Of a stretch of DNA of 64,000 bases, positions 35,766-44,719 are shown in pieces. The stretch comes from JANYJZ01 sp964523395 (GTDB lineage: Bacteria; Bacteroidota; Ignavibacteria; UBA10030; SZUA-254): NCBI GenBank assembly GCA_964523395.1, contig CAZFXS010000001.1, positions 248,001 through 312,000 of the forward strand, in the 5' to 3' direction. The notes beneath the pieces are model-generated. The model saw only the letters and a program-made list of their open reading frames with translations, was not told where the DNA came from and made no database searches. Positions within the stretch are counted from its first letter, which is position 1, and the number at the start of each line of letters is the position of its first letter. Made by a program: the position numbers and the translations under genes.

Positions 35766-38570
35766 ATGAAAAAAATCTTTGTTCTTCTTCTTGTCACTTT
35801 CCTGGCATACTCAATTCTTTTTTCACAAACTCCTACGGATAGTGTCACGATAACATTTCGGGCATATCAGTCTTCATCACCGACAGTGTATGTTCCCGGA
35901 GCTTTTAATGACTGGGGACCGAATTCAAGTGGTGTTATCTCTCCGGGCGCACCCTCTCAAATGACGTATGATGGAGGGCTGGCAGCATGGACGAAAACAT
36001 ATACATTTAAAATTCATGATCCCTCAGATTCACGTAGGAACCTTGGAGATTCGGTCTTCCAATATAAATTTAACCGCGGTGGTGCATCTTCCGGCTGGTA
36101 TTCTGACCCACTCAATCCTGAACAAAACGCTGCCGACAACAACAATTCTGTCCTTCGCATGAGCAGGTTTTTCTGGTTTGAGTATTACGGGTTGGAAAAC
36201 ACAACCCAGGTAACAAGAATATCCGCCATGATCGGACATGCGAACAGTGATTCGATTACTTCTGTTTTGTTTAAAACTGCAGCTTCGCAATCGTCACCGC
36301 TTACCACGACGGATGTAACCTCTTTTTATAACCCGGTTACCAGAATTCTTGATTTTACGGCAGGCTTGCCTGTTGCCAAAACAAATTATTTCCGCCTCGT
36401 CGCCTTTAATAACCTCGGAGATTCCATCGTATATTCCAAAGGCGGATATGTGGTTTCAGTTATGCCTATGCCGTCGTATGCTCAGCATGCCGTCACTCTT
36501 CCTTCAATAGCATCAAACGACTCTGTTACATTTCGACTTAGAGTTTCGGGGAAATCATATGTTCTTCTTCGCATAGCCCCGCTCGGACAGCCTGTTTCGA
36601 ATGCGACGCCTATCGTGATGCGCAAAGCCCCTAACCCGGCTGACTGGTGGATAAATGTTAAACTCGCCCCGGGAACATACGAGTATGTGTACGAAATCGA
36701 AAACGGGAAACAGATCTATGACCCGTGGGGAAGGTACGACGGCGTCAATGGCTCCCGCTTTACTGTCGGGCCGGAAGGACTAACGGCTGATAATTATGTC
36801 TGGAACACGACAAACTATCAGCGCCCGCCCAGAAACAAACTTATTATTTATGAGCTGAACATCGGTGAATTTGCCGGCGGATATTATAACAAGCCCGGCG
36901 GACAAGCAACGTTCGCCGATCTTGCAACGCTTCTTCCGTATTTTGATTCGTTAGGTGTTAATGCTTTGGAACTTATGCCCATAACGGATTATGGTTTACT
37001 CGGCCAATCTGGTTTTTCCTGGGGATATGATTTGAGCTCATTGCTTTCCCTTGAGCCTGCATACGGAACACCCGCTCAGTTTAAGGCACTTGTGGATTCA
37101 GCCCACGCTCACGGGATAGCAATTATACTTGACGTTGTCTATAATCACCTTAATGACCCGGCAGCCCTGTGGCAGATGCAGCCTGATGAAGTTGCTAATC
37201 CCTATTTCAAGAATGTTAATGATCTGAGACCCAATGAAGATAATATTGCATATTTCAAAGATTTAGATCATTGGACGCCCGAAACACAGGAGATTGTATA
37301 TTCGGCATTAAAAATGTGGATTGATGTCTATAAGGTCGATGGGTTCAGGTATGATTACACGCAGGGGATAGGATGGAGTACCGCTGATACTACCAAAGGA
37401 ATTCTCGGCTGGTCAAACAGGATTCGGAATGAATACAACGACTCTATTTATCAAATAGTTGAACATCTCCCGGAAAGTCCGGCACTTATTTATTATAGCG
37501 GGATAAATGCCGGCTGGCACGACAGCTACAGAGATGAAATATTCGATGAGGCTCGATACAAGAGTACTTCATTAACAGAGTTTGAAAATTTAATTATCGG
37601 TTTGGGGGCGTATCCCGGCAATGATTTGCCAGCCGTGCCCGCGACATACGCAAACAGGACGGAGCCTGTCAATGGTAATGTTAACCACGATGAGCAATCG
37701 TTGATTTATGAGATGACGAATTTTCAATCCGTGCCGCTCAACGAGGCTATCCAGCGCGATAAACTCTACGCTACATTTATGTTTACCTCGCTTGGCATAC
37801 CGATGCTCTGGCAGGGTATGGAGTTCAGCGAACCGCGAGGCTGGAACGATGACGGGCAAAAACTCGCATACCGTCCTGTTGACTGGGACCTCTATGCGAC
37901 GGTGAGGGGCCAATCGCATTATGAGTATTACCACAAATTGATTCAGCAAAGAAAATTCAATCCGGCTTTGTATAACGGTACTCTTCGAAAACTTTATCGA
38001 TACGATACTCCGAAAGTACTGGTGTGGGGATTTGAAGATGCGGGATCAGGCGCGAAGGTGATGGCTGTGGCAAATCTTAGTAATGCCGAGAGAACCGTTT
38101 CAAATGTTCCCTGGCTTGAAACCGGGACGTGGTACGATATTTTTAATCAGAACCAGTTTATCGCTGCAGACACGATTATTGCGAGTGTGACAATCCCGGC
38201 GTATACTGCGGTGGTGTATTCCAATAGAAGCGACAGCGCGTTAGGGATTATTACATCTGTGGAAGAATATCGGAATTCTGTTCCAACGGAGTTTATGCTT
38301 TCTCAGAATTACCCCAATCCGTTCAATCCGGAAACAAATTTCCATTTTGAAATTCCTGCGGTGCAATCCGATATCAACAAACCTCAGGTTGTAAGTTTGA
38401 AAGTATATGATGTGATGGGCCGGGAAGTAAGTACTGTCATTTCCAAAGAATTATTGCCCGGATCATATACAGTTCCCTGGAATGCAGGGAAGCTGGCAAG
38501 CGGGGTTTACTTTTACCGTCTAAGCACTGCATCGGGAAGCTATGCAAAAAAAATGATGCTGCTGCGTTAA
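35766..38570 (+). CDS. T9SS-sorted GH13 amylase/branching-type enzyme
   Basis: A 934-residue cell-surface or secreted glycoside hydrolase family 13 enzyme. Domains in order: signal peptide (about 1-20), E-set/CBM48-like domain (about 25-120, VYVPGAFNDWGP), a second E-set domain (about 235-340), GH13 barrel, small C-terminal beta domain and T9SS sorting domain (about 843-934, QNYPNPFNPETNF). Catalytic regions are present: ILDVVYNHLND, nucleophile D530 in VDGFRYDYTQG, general acid E566 in IVEHLPE and D642 in GNVNHDEQSL. The two E-set domains before the barrel are the layout of the branching enzyme/isoamylase/pullulanase group, so alpha-1,6 activity is possible. First gene of an operon with a GlgE-like protein and a MalEFG importer; 24 bases separate it from the next gene. 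Confidence 0.88.
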   Translation: MKKIFVLLLVTFLAYSILFSQTPTDSVTITFRAYQSSSPTVYVPGAFNDWGPNSSGVISPGAPSQMTYDGGLAAWTKTYTFKIHDPSDSRRNLGDSVFQYKFNRGGASSGWYSDPLNPEQNAADNNNSVLRMSRFFWFEYYGLENTTQVTRISAMIGHANSDSITSVLFKTAASQSSPLTTTDVTSFYNPVTRILDFTAGLPVAKTNYFRLVAFNNLGDSIVYSKGGYVVSVMPMPSYAQHAVTLPSIASNDSVTFRLRVSGKSYVLLRIAPLGQPVSNATPIVMRKAPNPADWWINVKLAPGTYEYVYEIENGKQIYDPWGRYDGVNGSRFTVGPEGLTADNYVWNTTNYQRPPRNKLIIYELNIGEFAGGYYNKPGGQATFADLATLLPYFDSLGVNALELMPITDYGLLGQSGFSWGYDLSSLLSLEPAYGTPAQFKALVDSAHAHGIAIILDVVYNHLNDPAALWQMQPDEVANPYFKNVNDLRPNEDNIAYFKDLDHWTPETQEIVYSALKMWIDVYKVDGFRYDYTQGIGWSTADTTKGILGWSNRIRNEYNDSIYQIVEHLPESPALIYYSGINAGWHDSYRDEIFDEARYKSTSLTEFENLIIGLGAYPGNDLPAVPATYANRTEPVNGNVNHDEQSLIYEMTNFQSVPLNEAIQRDKLYATFMFTSLGIPMLWQGMEFSEPRGWNDDGQKLAYRPVDWDLYATVRGQSHYEYYHKLIQQRKFNPALYNGTLRKLYRYDTPKVLVWGFEDAGSGAKVMAVANLSNAERTVSNVPWLETGTWYDIFNQNQFIAADTIIASVTIPAYTAVVYSNRSDSALGIITSVEEYRNSVPTEFMLSQNYPNPFNPETNFHFEIPAVQSDINKPQVVSLKVYDVMGREVSTVISKELLPGSYTVPWNAGKLASGVYFYRLSTASGSYAKKMMLLR

Positions 38571-38594
38571 TCAAAAATTACTGCCCGCACCATT

Positions 38595-40526
38595 ATGTCA
38601 ACAACGACTCACCTTCGCAATCTTCAGGAAGCAATTCGTTCAAAAAAGAGACCGGCTTCCGGGAACTATTATATTCCTGCGCTTTGGTTTTTTGATCAAT
38701 CTGCTATGCGGAAAGAAACAAAAATCAACGTCGACCCTGTTAATTATTACTCTGAAACCATTCGTTATATACTAAATCAAAAAGCCGAAAAGATTTCTCA
38801 CGGTGCTGGAGGGTCATGGACAAATAAGGCGGTCATTTATAACATGTTTGTACGTTCATCCACAGCCTTTGATCATAATCAGAATGGCAAGCTCGATTTA
38901 CCTCTTAATCAGGATGGATGGAGAGAAACAGGAACGTTCCTCAAGGCTATTGCACTCCTTCCATATATTCGTTCGCTGGGTGTAAACACCATCCATTTGC
39001 TTCCGATAACATCAATCGGCAGTGATGGCAACAAAGGGTCGCTTGGTTCTCCCTATGCTATAAAAAATCCGTATGAGTTAGACCCAAATTTGTCGGAGCC
39101 CAATGTAGGTGTTGGAGTGGAAGAGGAATTTAAAGCATTTGTGGAAGGAGCTCACCATCTTGGAATGCGCGTGGTTGTTGAATTTGTGTTCCGCACATCA
39201 GCGAAAGACGGGGATTGGGTGAAGGAGCACCCTGAGTGGGTCTATTGGATTCGTAATGCGGTGGAAGACAGGAACCCGGGATCGCATGATGAATCAAAAT
39301 ATGGTTCCCCGGTGTTCACTCATGATGAACTTGAGAAAATAAAAGCATCCGCAAAACATCATGACCTGAACAACCTCATCCCCCCTCATGACGTCTACAG
39401 GGACATGTTTACCGAGCCTCCCAAGAGTGAAACCATAGAAAAGCAAAATGGCAGATATATCGGCAAGCTGCAGGATGGGATGGAAGTCAGGATTCCCGGC
39501 GCGTTTGCCGATTGGCCGCCGGATGATTCCCAGCCTCCGTGGGGCGATGTAACGTATCTTAAAATGTACGATCATCCCGACTTTAACTATATTGCCTATA
39601 ATACGATACGAATGTATGATAGCAGGCTTACTCAAAGCAAATATGTCAATAAGCCGTTGTGGAAAGCCATCGCGGGAATTATTCCACACTATCAAAAGAG
39701 CTTCCATATCAATGGTGTGATGATTGATATGGGGCATGCACTTCCAATGGACCTTAAACACGAAATGGTCCGCCATGTCCGTGAAATTGATCCCGATTTT
39801 GCCTTTTGGGATGAGAATTTTTCAGTTTTAAAACAAAGTGTTGAAGAGGGATATAATGCTGTCATAGGTTACCAGTGGAGCGATCAGCACCACCCGCACA
39901 AATTTAAGGCAATGCTCCAAAGATTTGGGTCAGAAGGGTTTCCCATTTCATTTTTTGCGACTGCGGAGAGTCATAACACTCCCCGTGCCGCAGCGCGAAA
40001 AGGCGGCGTTAGGTACTCAAAATATGCCTGGGCAGTAAGTAATTTTTTGCCGGCCATTCCGTTTATACATTCAGGCTTTGAAGTAGGAGAAACGCTTCCG
40101 GTTAATACAGGACTTGATTTTACGGCTGATGATTTAAAGAAATATCCATCAGAAACTTTGCCGTTATTCAGTGAAGGTGCTTATGATTGGGAGAATCCTG
40201 AAAGCTTTACTGACTGGATCCGGAAAGTTGCGAATGTACGGTGTCAGTTCGAACCTCTTGTCATTGATTCAAATCCTTCAACATTTCAAGTGCTTGACGC
40301 CGGAAATGAGCATCTCCTGGCATTTCGAAGGCACAATGATAAAGAAAAGTCGTCATTATTAATCGTTGCAAATTCCGATATGGAGAAGGAACATCGTTTT
40401 TCATGTCCGGCTAATCAAACCTCCCAAAAACTGACTGATCTTTTATCAGGTGACGTTTTCATTGTTCACAATTCACACATCTCCGGAACATTATCTCCGG
40501 GAGAGGTAAAAGTCTTTGCCGAATAA
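38595..40526 (+). CDS. Divergent GlgE-like GH13 protein with altered catalytic region IV
   Basis: A 643-residue protein with no signal peptide, so cytoplasmic. The barrel is recognisable from LGVNTIHLLPITSIG, GSPYAIKNPYELDP and VVVEFVFRTSAKDGDWVKEHPEW; the last resembles region I of GlgE-type GH13_3 maltosyltransferases (SPDHPWVKEHPEW). Region II keeps D378 (GVMIDMGHALP) and region III keeps E407 (FWDENF), but region IV reads AESHNTPRAA with N461 after the His, where most GH13 enzymes have HD. The long N-terminal beta domain of true GlgE is missing. It sits between a secreted amylase and a maltodextrin importer, so it probably modifies imported maltodextrin; hydrolase, transglycosylase and maltosyl-transfer activities are all possible. 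The next gene overlaps its end. Confidence 0.7.
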   Translation: MSTTTHLRNLQEAIRSKKRPASGNYYIPALWFFDQSAMRKETKINVDPVNYYSETIRYILNQKAEKISHGAGGSWTNKAVIYNMFVRSSTAFDHNQNGKLDLPLNQDGWRETGTFLKAIALLPYIRSLGVNTIHLLPITSIGSDGNKGSLGSPYAIKNPYELDPNLSEPNVGVGVEEEFKAFVEGAHHLGMRVVVEFVFRTSAKDGDWVKEHPEWVYWIRNAVEDRNPGSHDESKYGSPVFTHDELEKIKASAKHHDLNNLIPPHDVYRDMFTEPPKSETIEKQNGRYIGKLQDGMEVRIPGAFADWPPDDSQPPWGDVTYLKMYDHPDFNYIAYNTIRMYDSRLTQSKYVNKPLWKAIAGIIPHYQKSFHINGVMIDMGHALPMDLKHEMVRHVREIDPDFAFWDENFSVLKQSVEEGYNAVIGYQWSDQHHPHKFKAMLQRFGSEGFPISFFATAESHNTPRAAARKGGVRYSKYAWAVSNFLPAIPFIHSGFEVGETLPVNTGLDFTADDLKKYPSETLPLFSEGAYDWENPESFTDWIRKVANVRCQFEPLVIDSNPSTFQVLDAGNEHLLAFRRHNDKEKSSLLIVANSDMEKEHRFSCPANQTSQKLTDLLSGDVFIVHNSHISGTLSPGEVKVFAE

Positions 40527-41748
40527 ATTCCTCCTGATATTATTTTTACTCGCCTGTATCATGCTTGCCTCATGCTCCCGGGTTGAGGATGGCAATCGCA
40601 TAGTTATCTGGCATCAGATGCGGGTGGATGAACGATTGATTCTGGAAGATCAGATGAACAAATACATGCGTTTGCATCCTGGGATAAAAGTCGAGGCTAT
40701 ATACAAGGAAACCGAAGAACTTCGCTCCGGATTTATTATTGCAGCGATTGCCGGGCAGGGACCTGACCTCGTGTATGGCCCGTCCGACCAGATCGGACCA
40801 TTTCAGGTTATGGATATTATCGATCCCTTAGAACAATATTTTGACATAGAGTATCTTGATTCTTTTAATCCCAAAGGGCTGACGTGGTACAAAGGACATC
40901 TGTACCAGATTGCCGATAAGCTTGGAAATCATCTCACGTTAGTGTACAACAAAAAATTTCTTACTGTCCCGCCGGAGACTGATGAAGAGTTGATCGATAT
41001 AGGTCAGAGATTGACAAAAGATACCGATGGAGACGGTAAAACCGACCAATACGGACTTTGCTGGAATTATACTGAACCATTTTTCTTTGTTCCGTTCATG
41101 AGTGGGTTCGGAGGTTGGGTGATGGATGAGAATGGAAACCCGACGCTGAATACTCCGGGGACCGTAAACGGTCTTAAATTTATTGAAGAACTTCGCGATA
41201 AGTACAAAATCGTTCCTGCAGAAGCAGATTATAATATTGCCGATGCGTTATTCAAGGATGGTAAAGCTGCGATGATCGTTAACGGTGACTGGTCATGGTC
41301 TGGTTATAAGAAAGCGGGAATTGATATCGGCATAGCGCCATTACCGAAAATTGTATCAACGGGATTGTACTGTGCCCCGATGATTTCGCCAAAAGGATTT
41401 TCCCTGAATAAAAATGTCCCAGCAGAAAAACGGGCACTTGTGGTGGACCTGCTGAAATTTTTGATGGAGCCGGAACAGCAGCTTGCGACTGCTAAAGCAT
41501 TGAACACGATGCCTACCCGCAAAGTCCTTTATGAAAATGAGTTCATCAGGAATGACGATATTCTCATTAATTCCCAGAAGCAAATTGAGAGAGGGAAGGC
41601 AATGCCTGTAGTTCCGGAATTGCGTGCAATTTGGGACTCAATGAGGCCAAGTTACCAGGCAGTCCTTGGTGGCGCTAAAACACCGGAGAATGCCGCGGCA
41701 GATATGCAATCGCTTGCGTTGAGAAAAATTGAAGAAATGAATGAATAA
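40516..41748 (+). CDS. Sugar ABC transporter substrate-binding lipoprotein (MalE-like)
   Basis: A 410-residue extracytoplasmic binding protein for oligosaccharides. The lipobox MLASC places the lipidated Cys at about residue 20. The fold markers of the MalE family are visible: IVIWHQMRVDERL, the hinge region PDLVYGPSDQIG, a DTDGDGKTDQYG loop common in this family, and FKDGKAAMIVNGDWSW. The start is a TTG inside the end of the previous gene, with GGGAGAGG about 9 bases upstream; no later codon would keep the signal peptide. The 11-base overlap with the GH13 gene before it and the 8-base overlap with the permease after it show tight co-expression. The ligand is inferred from context to be maltodextrin. 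Confidence 0.88.
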   Translation: MPNKFLLILFLLACIMLASCSRVEDGNRIVIWHQMRVDERLILEDQMNKYMRLHPGIKVEAIYKETEELRSGFIIAAIAGQGPDLVYGPSDQIGPFQVMDIIDPLEQYFDIEYLDSFNPKGLTWYKGHLYQIADKLGNHLTLVYNKKFLTVPPETDEELIDIGQRLTKDTDGDGKTDQYGLCWNYTEPFFFVPFMSGFGGWVMDENGNPTLNTPGTVNGLKFIEELRDKYKIVPAEADYNIADALFKDGKAAMIVNGDWSWSGYKKAGIDIGIAPLPKIVSTGLYCAPMISPKGFSLNKNVPAEKRALVVDLLKFLMEPEQQLATAKALNTMPTRKVLYENEFIRNDDILINSQKQIERGKAMPVVPELRAIWDSMRPSYQAVLGGAKTPENAAADMQSLALRKIEEMNE

Positions 41749-42634
41749 GACTTCTCAAAAAATATTCATCGCGCTGTTTGTTATTCCTTCATTTATTATT
41801 CTCGCGGCTGTGGTCTTCTATCCGTTCATTTATAACGTCGTAATTTCATTTTCAAATATGAACTTACGGCATATCAAGGACTGGCACTTCGTAGGATTAC
41901 GGCAGTACATCAAGGTTTTTACAGAACCTACCGAGCCGAATTTTTATGTTATCTTTCTCAAAACAATAGTCTGGACCTTTGTTAATATTTTCTTCCATGT
42001 TGTTGTGGGCGTTTTCCTTGCCTTGCTCTTGAACCAAAAAATCAGAGGTAGGTCGGTATATCGTACATTTTTGATCTTGCCCTGGGCGATTCCGCAATTT
42101 ATCGTTGCATTGACATGGCGGGGGATGTTTAACTACGAATACGGATCCATTAATCTCGTTCTTACAAAGTATCTGAGCATGCCTGCGATAGAGTGGCTCA
42201 AAAGTCCTACGGAGGCATTTTTAGCATGCATACTTACGAATATCTGGCTCGGCTTTCCGTTTATGATGGTTGTGGCTCTCGGTGCTCTGCAGAGCATTCC
42301 GCACGAACTGTATGAAGCTGCCGATATTGACGGGGCGACATGGCTCCACAAACTCAAAAATATTACGTTGCCGCTGATCAGGCCGGTTATGGTGCCTGCT
42401 ATTACGCTTGGGATTGTGTGGACATTTAATAATCTGAATATTGTCTGGCTCGTCAGTAATGCGGGCGAACCGTCCGATCAAACGCACATCCTTGTCTCGT
42501 TCGTCTACAAAGCCGCCTTTAATTTGTACAGGTACGGATATGCTGCCGCACTCTCTATGGTGATATTTCTTATCCTGCTTGCGTTTAGTCTGACATTTAT
42601 GAAAAGAGCAAAAGCCACAGAAGCAGCGTATTGA
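41741..42634 (+). CDS. Sugar ABC transporter permease (MalF-like)
   Basis: A 297-residue inner-membrane permease with six predicted helices. The EAA loop that docks the ATPase is clear (YEAADIDGATWLHKLKNITL, about 190-210). It lacks the extra N-terminal helices and large periplasmic loop of E. coli MalF, as is normal for the UgpA/LacF/MsmF type. Translation starts within the last codons of the binding-protein gene. With the MalE- and MalG-like neighbours it forms an importer whose ATPase is not encoded here. Confidence 0.9.
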   Translation: MNKTSQKIFIALFVIPSFIILAAVVFYPFIYNVVISFSNMNLRHIKDWHFVGLRQYIKVFTEPTEPNFYVIFLKTIVWTFVNIFFHVVVGVFLALLLNQKIRGRSVYRTFLILPWAIPQFIVALTWRGMFNYEYGSINLVLTKYLSMPAIEWLKSPTEAFLACILTNIWLGFPFMMVVALGALQSIPHELYEAADIDGATWLHKLKNITLPLIRPVMVPAITLGIVWTFNNLNIVWLVSNAGEPSDQTHILVSFVYKAAFNLYRYGYAAALSMVIFLILLAFSLTFMKRAKATEAAY

Positions 42635-42641
42635 TGAAACA

Positions 42642-43487
42642 ATGCCGATGACATCTAAAAATAAAAAAACAGCGCTGAAGATAGTCACGCACATCGTGTT
42701 GTTAATGTTTGTAGTTATTGCAGTGTATCCTGTGCTTCAAATAGTGACGGTATCACTGCGCCCATCTGATAAATTGCTTTCCACATCGCTTGAAATTATT
42801 CCTGAGAATGCATCGTTCAGATCGTATATTGCATTATTTACCGAACAGCCGTTTCTGCTTTGGATGAGAAATAGTATCATTGTGGCGCTAACGGTTACGC
42901 TGACCGGGGTTGTGCTTGCGTCGATGGCGGGGTACGCGTTTTCAAGATTTTCATTTATTGGAAAGAAATTAGGTATACTTAGTCTTCTTGTCACGCAGAT
43001 GTTTCCCGCGACCATGTTATTATTGCCGTTATATATCATGCTGATTCATTTAGGACTGATTAATACTTACACCGGAATCATTATTACCTATACAGCAACC
43101 GCATTGCCATTTTGCATATGGACAATGAAAGGGTATTACGACACTATTCCGACGAGTCTTGAGGAAGCGGCAAGGATTGACGGGTGTAACCAGTTTGAAG
43201 CATTTTATAAAGTTATTCTTCCGCTCGCGGCCCCGGCACTTGTTATTACGGGATTGTTTTCATTCATGACGGCGTGGGCGGAGTACATTGTTGCGGCGCA
43301 AATTCTTCAGGATTCAACATTATGGACGCTGCCGCTGGGATTAAAATCGTTTGAATCAAACATGTCTACGGAGTGGGGGTTGTACGGTGCGGCCTCGTTA
43401 ATTGTGATGTTGCCTGTCGTTATCCTCTTCCTGCTCCTGAGCAAATGGCTTGTCTCAGGGTTGACGTTGGGAAGCGTGAAAGGATAA
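42642..43487 (+). CDS. Sugar ABC transporter permease (MalG-like)
   Basis: A 281-residue inner-membrane permease with six predicted helices and the EAA motif (LEEAARIDGCNQFEAFYKVI, about 170-190). It is the second half of the heterodimeric channel and starts 7 bases after the MalF-like gene. It ends the operon; the esterase gene converges on it with only 8 bases between the stop codons, leaving no room for a classical terminator. Confidence 0.9.
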   Translation: MPMTSKNKKTALKIVTHIVLLMFVVIAVYPVLQIVTVSLRPSDKLLSTSLEIIPENASFRSYIALFTEQPFLLWMRNSIIVALTVTLTGVVLASMAGYAFSRFSFIGKKLGILSLLVTQMFPATMLLLPLYIMLIHLGLINTYTGIIITYTATALPFCIWTMKGYYDTIPTSLEEAARIDGCNQFEAFYKVILPLAAPALVITGLFSFMTAWAEYIVAAQILQDSTLWTLPLGLKSFESNMSTEWGLYGAASLIVMLPVVILFLLLSKWLVSGLTLGSVKG

Positions 43488-43495
43488 TCCGGGTG

Positions 43496-44659
43496 TTATC
43501 TTCTTCCGAAAAAGTATTCAAGAAATACAGGAATCCTTGCTCTCCAGTTTGTCCAGTTATGGCCTTCGTTGTACGTTGTGAACCGGACGTGTCCGCCGTT
43601 TTTCTTTAATTGCTTTGATACGATTGAAGCCTCTTCTTCGGTATCACCGATTGTCCCGCTGTCAATATAAAATTTCCTCCCCTGTGCCGAAGCCCGTTTG
43701 GATAATGTGATAACAACGCTGTTTGCCTGTGTGTATGCAGGTGATTGTGCCGCCGCGTTTGTAATAAAATCCGGTCGTTGCAAAACAGCATACGTAGCGA
43801 TCAATCCGCCCATGGAAGCCCCAACAATAAGTCGTTCTTCCGGCCTGATTGAAGCTGGATAATGTTCTTCAATATAAGGTGAAACTTCTTTCTCGACAAA
43901 ATCGAGGTATGCATTGCTTGCCGAGTAATCCTGCATTCGCTTACTCGTACCTGCATCATTGTAATCTGTCCTTGGATCAATAAAAACGGCGATCACTGGC
44001 ACTATTTTTTTAGCATCAATAAGATTATCAAGAATAATATTCATTTTACCGAGGGATAGATATTCGCCGCCATCAGTAACGTAAACCACCGGGATAGGTT
44101 TAGTGCGTGATTTCCCGGGTGGTGAATAAACAAAGACAGGGTGTGTTCGTTTGAGATAAGTGCTTTTTATCCACAGGGTATCAATGCTTCCTCGGCGGAC
44201 GTTGGGTGTATATCGGGCCCACAAAGATTGCTGATATCCGGGCATCCAAACATCAGAATTCTCTCCATATCCCCCGGAGGCCTTACGGGCATTCAGTGGG
44301 TCCAATATCCATTCGCCGTCGACGCGGAGTTTATATTCCAGCCTTGCGGTATTCTGAAGAGTTTCCGTTCGGTAGAACAGGTTTGTTTGCGGGACTCTTT
44401 TCATTATACTGCTGTCAGGATTCCATCCGGTTTTTTCGTTCGGCAATGAAACTGTGTCAGCCTTTCCATAATATACAAAGTGAACATTTTCCTTTTCAAT
44501 AATGGGTATGGATACCCTGGAAAGAAAATTGACAATAAGTTGAGATTTCTTACTGCTGTCGGGTTCTTCGCTAACCTGTTTCAGAAAGTCCGTAAAAGAT
44601 TGAGAATACATGTTTGTGCTCATGGTAATCGCCAGGAAAAGGAGATAAACAATGTTCAT
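43496..44659 (-). CDS. Secreted esterase of the Fes/esterase-D family with N-terminal CBM48-like domain
   Basis: A 387-residue exported alpha/beta hydrolase. A signal peptide (about 1-20) is followed by an E-set/CBM48-like domain (about 45-145, VHFVYYGKADTVSLP, YKLRVDGEWILDPLN) and a PF00756-type esterase domain. The nucleophile is S282 in VGASMGGL and the catalytic His is H367 in NEGHNWTNWR. Relatives include enterochelin esterases and feruloyl or acetyl esterases that remove acyl groups from glycans. Its position beside the maltodextrin operon suggests a carbohydrate ester substrate, but that is inference. It has no T9SS sorting domain. Confidence 0.82.
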   Translation of the reverse strand: MNIVYLLFLAITMSTNMYSQSFTDFLKQVSEEPDSSKKSQLIVNFLSRVSIPIIEKENVHFVYYGKADTVSLPNEKTGWNPDSSIMKRVPQTNLFYRTETLQNTARLEYKLRVDGEWILDPLNARKASGGYGENSDVWMPGYQQSLWARYTPNVRRGSIDTLWIKSTYLKRTHPVFVYSPPGKSRTKPIPVVYVTDGGEYLSLGKMNIILDNLIDAKKIVPVIAVFIDPRTDYNDAGTSKRMQDYSASNAYLDFVEKEVSPYIEEHYPASIRPEERLIVGASMGGLIATYAVLQRPDFITNAAAQSPAYTQANSVVITLSKRASAQGRKFYIDSGTIGDTEEEASIVSKQLKKNGGHVRFTTYNEGHNWTNWRARIPVFLEYFFGRR

Positions 44660-44719
44660 ATGTCTGTTTGATGTATGATTGAGTGATGATTCATCGGGCC
44701 ACTGGCCAATGATCCTGCA

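Noticed and set aside
35588..35842. 84-residue frame upstream of the T9SS-sorted amylase
   Set aside because: It overlaps the start of the amylase in another frame and looks like non-coding intergenic sequence.
43488..43495. Terminator between malG-like and esterase genes
   Set aside because: Only 8 bases separate the stop codons and no hairpin was found at the junction.
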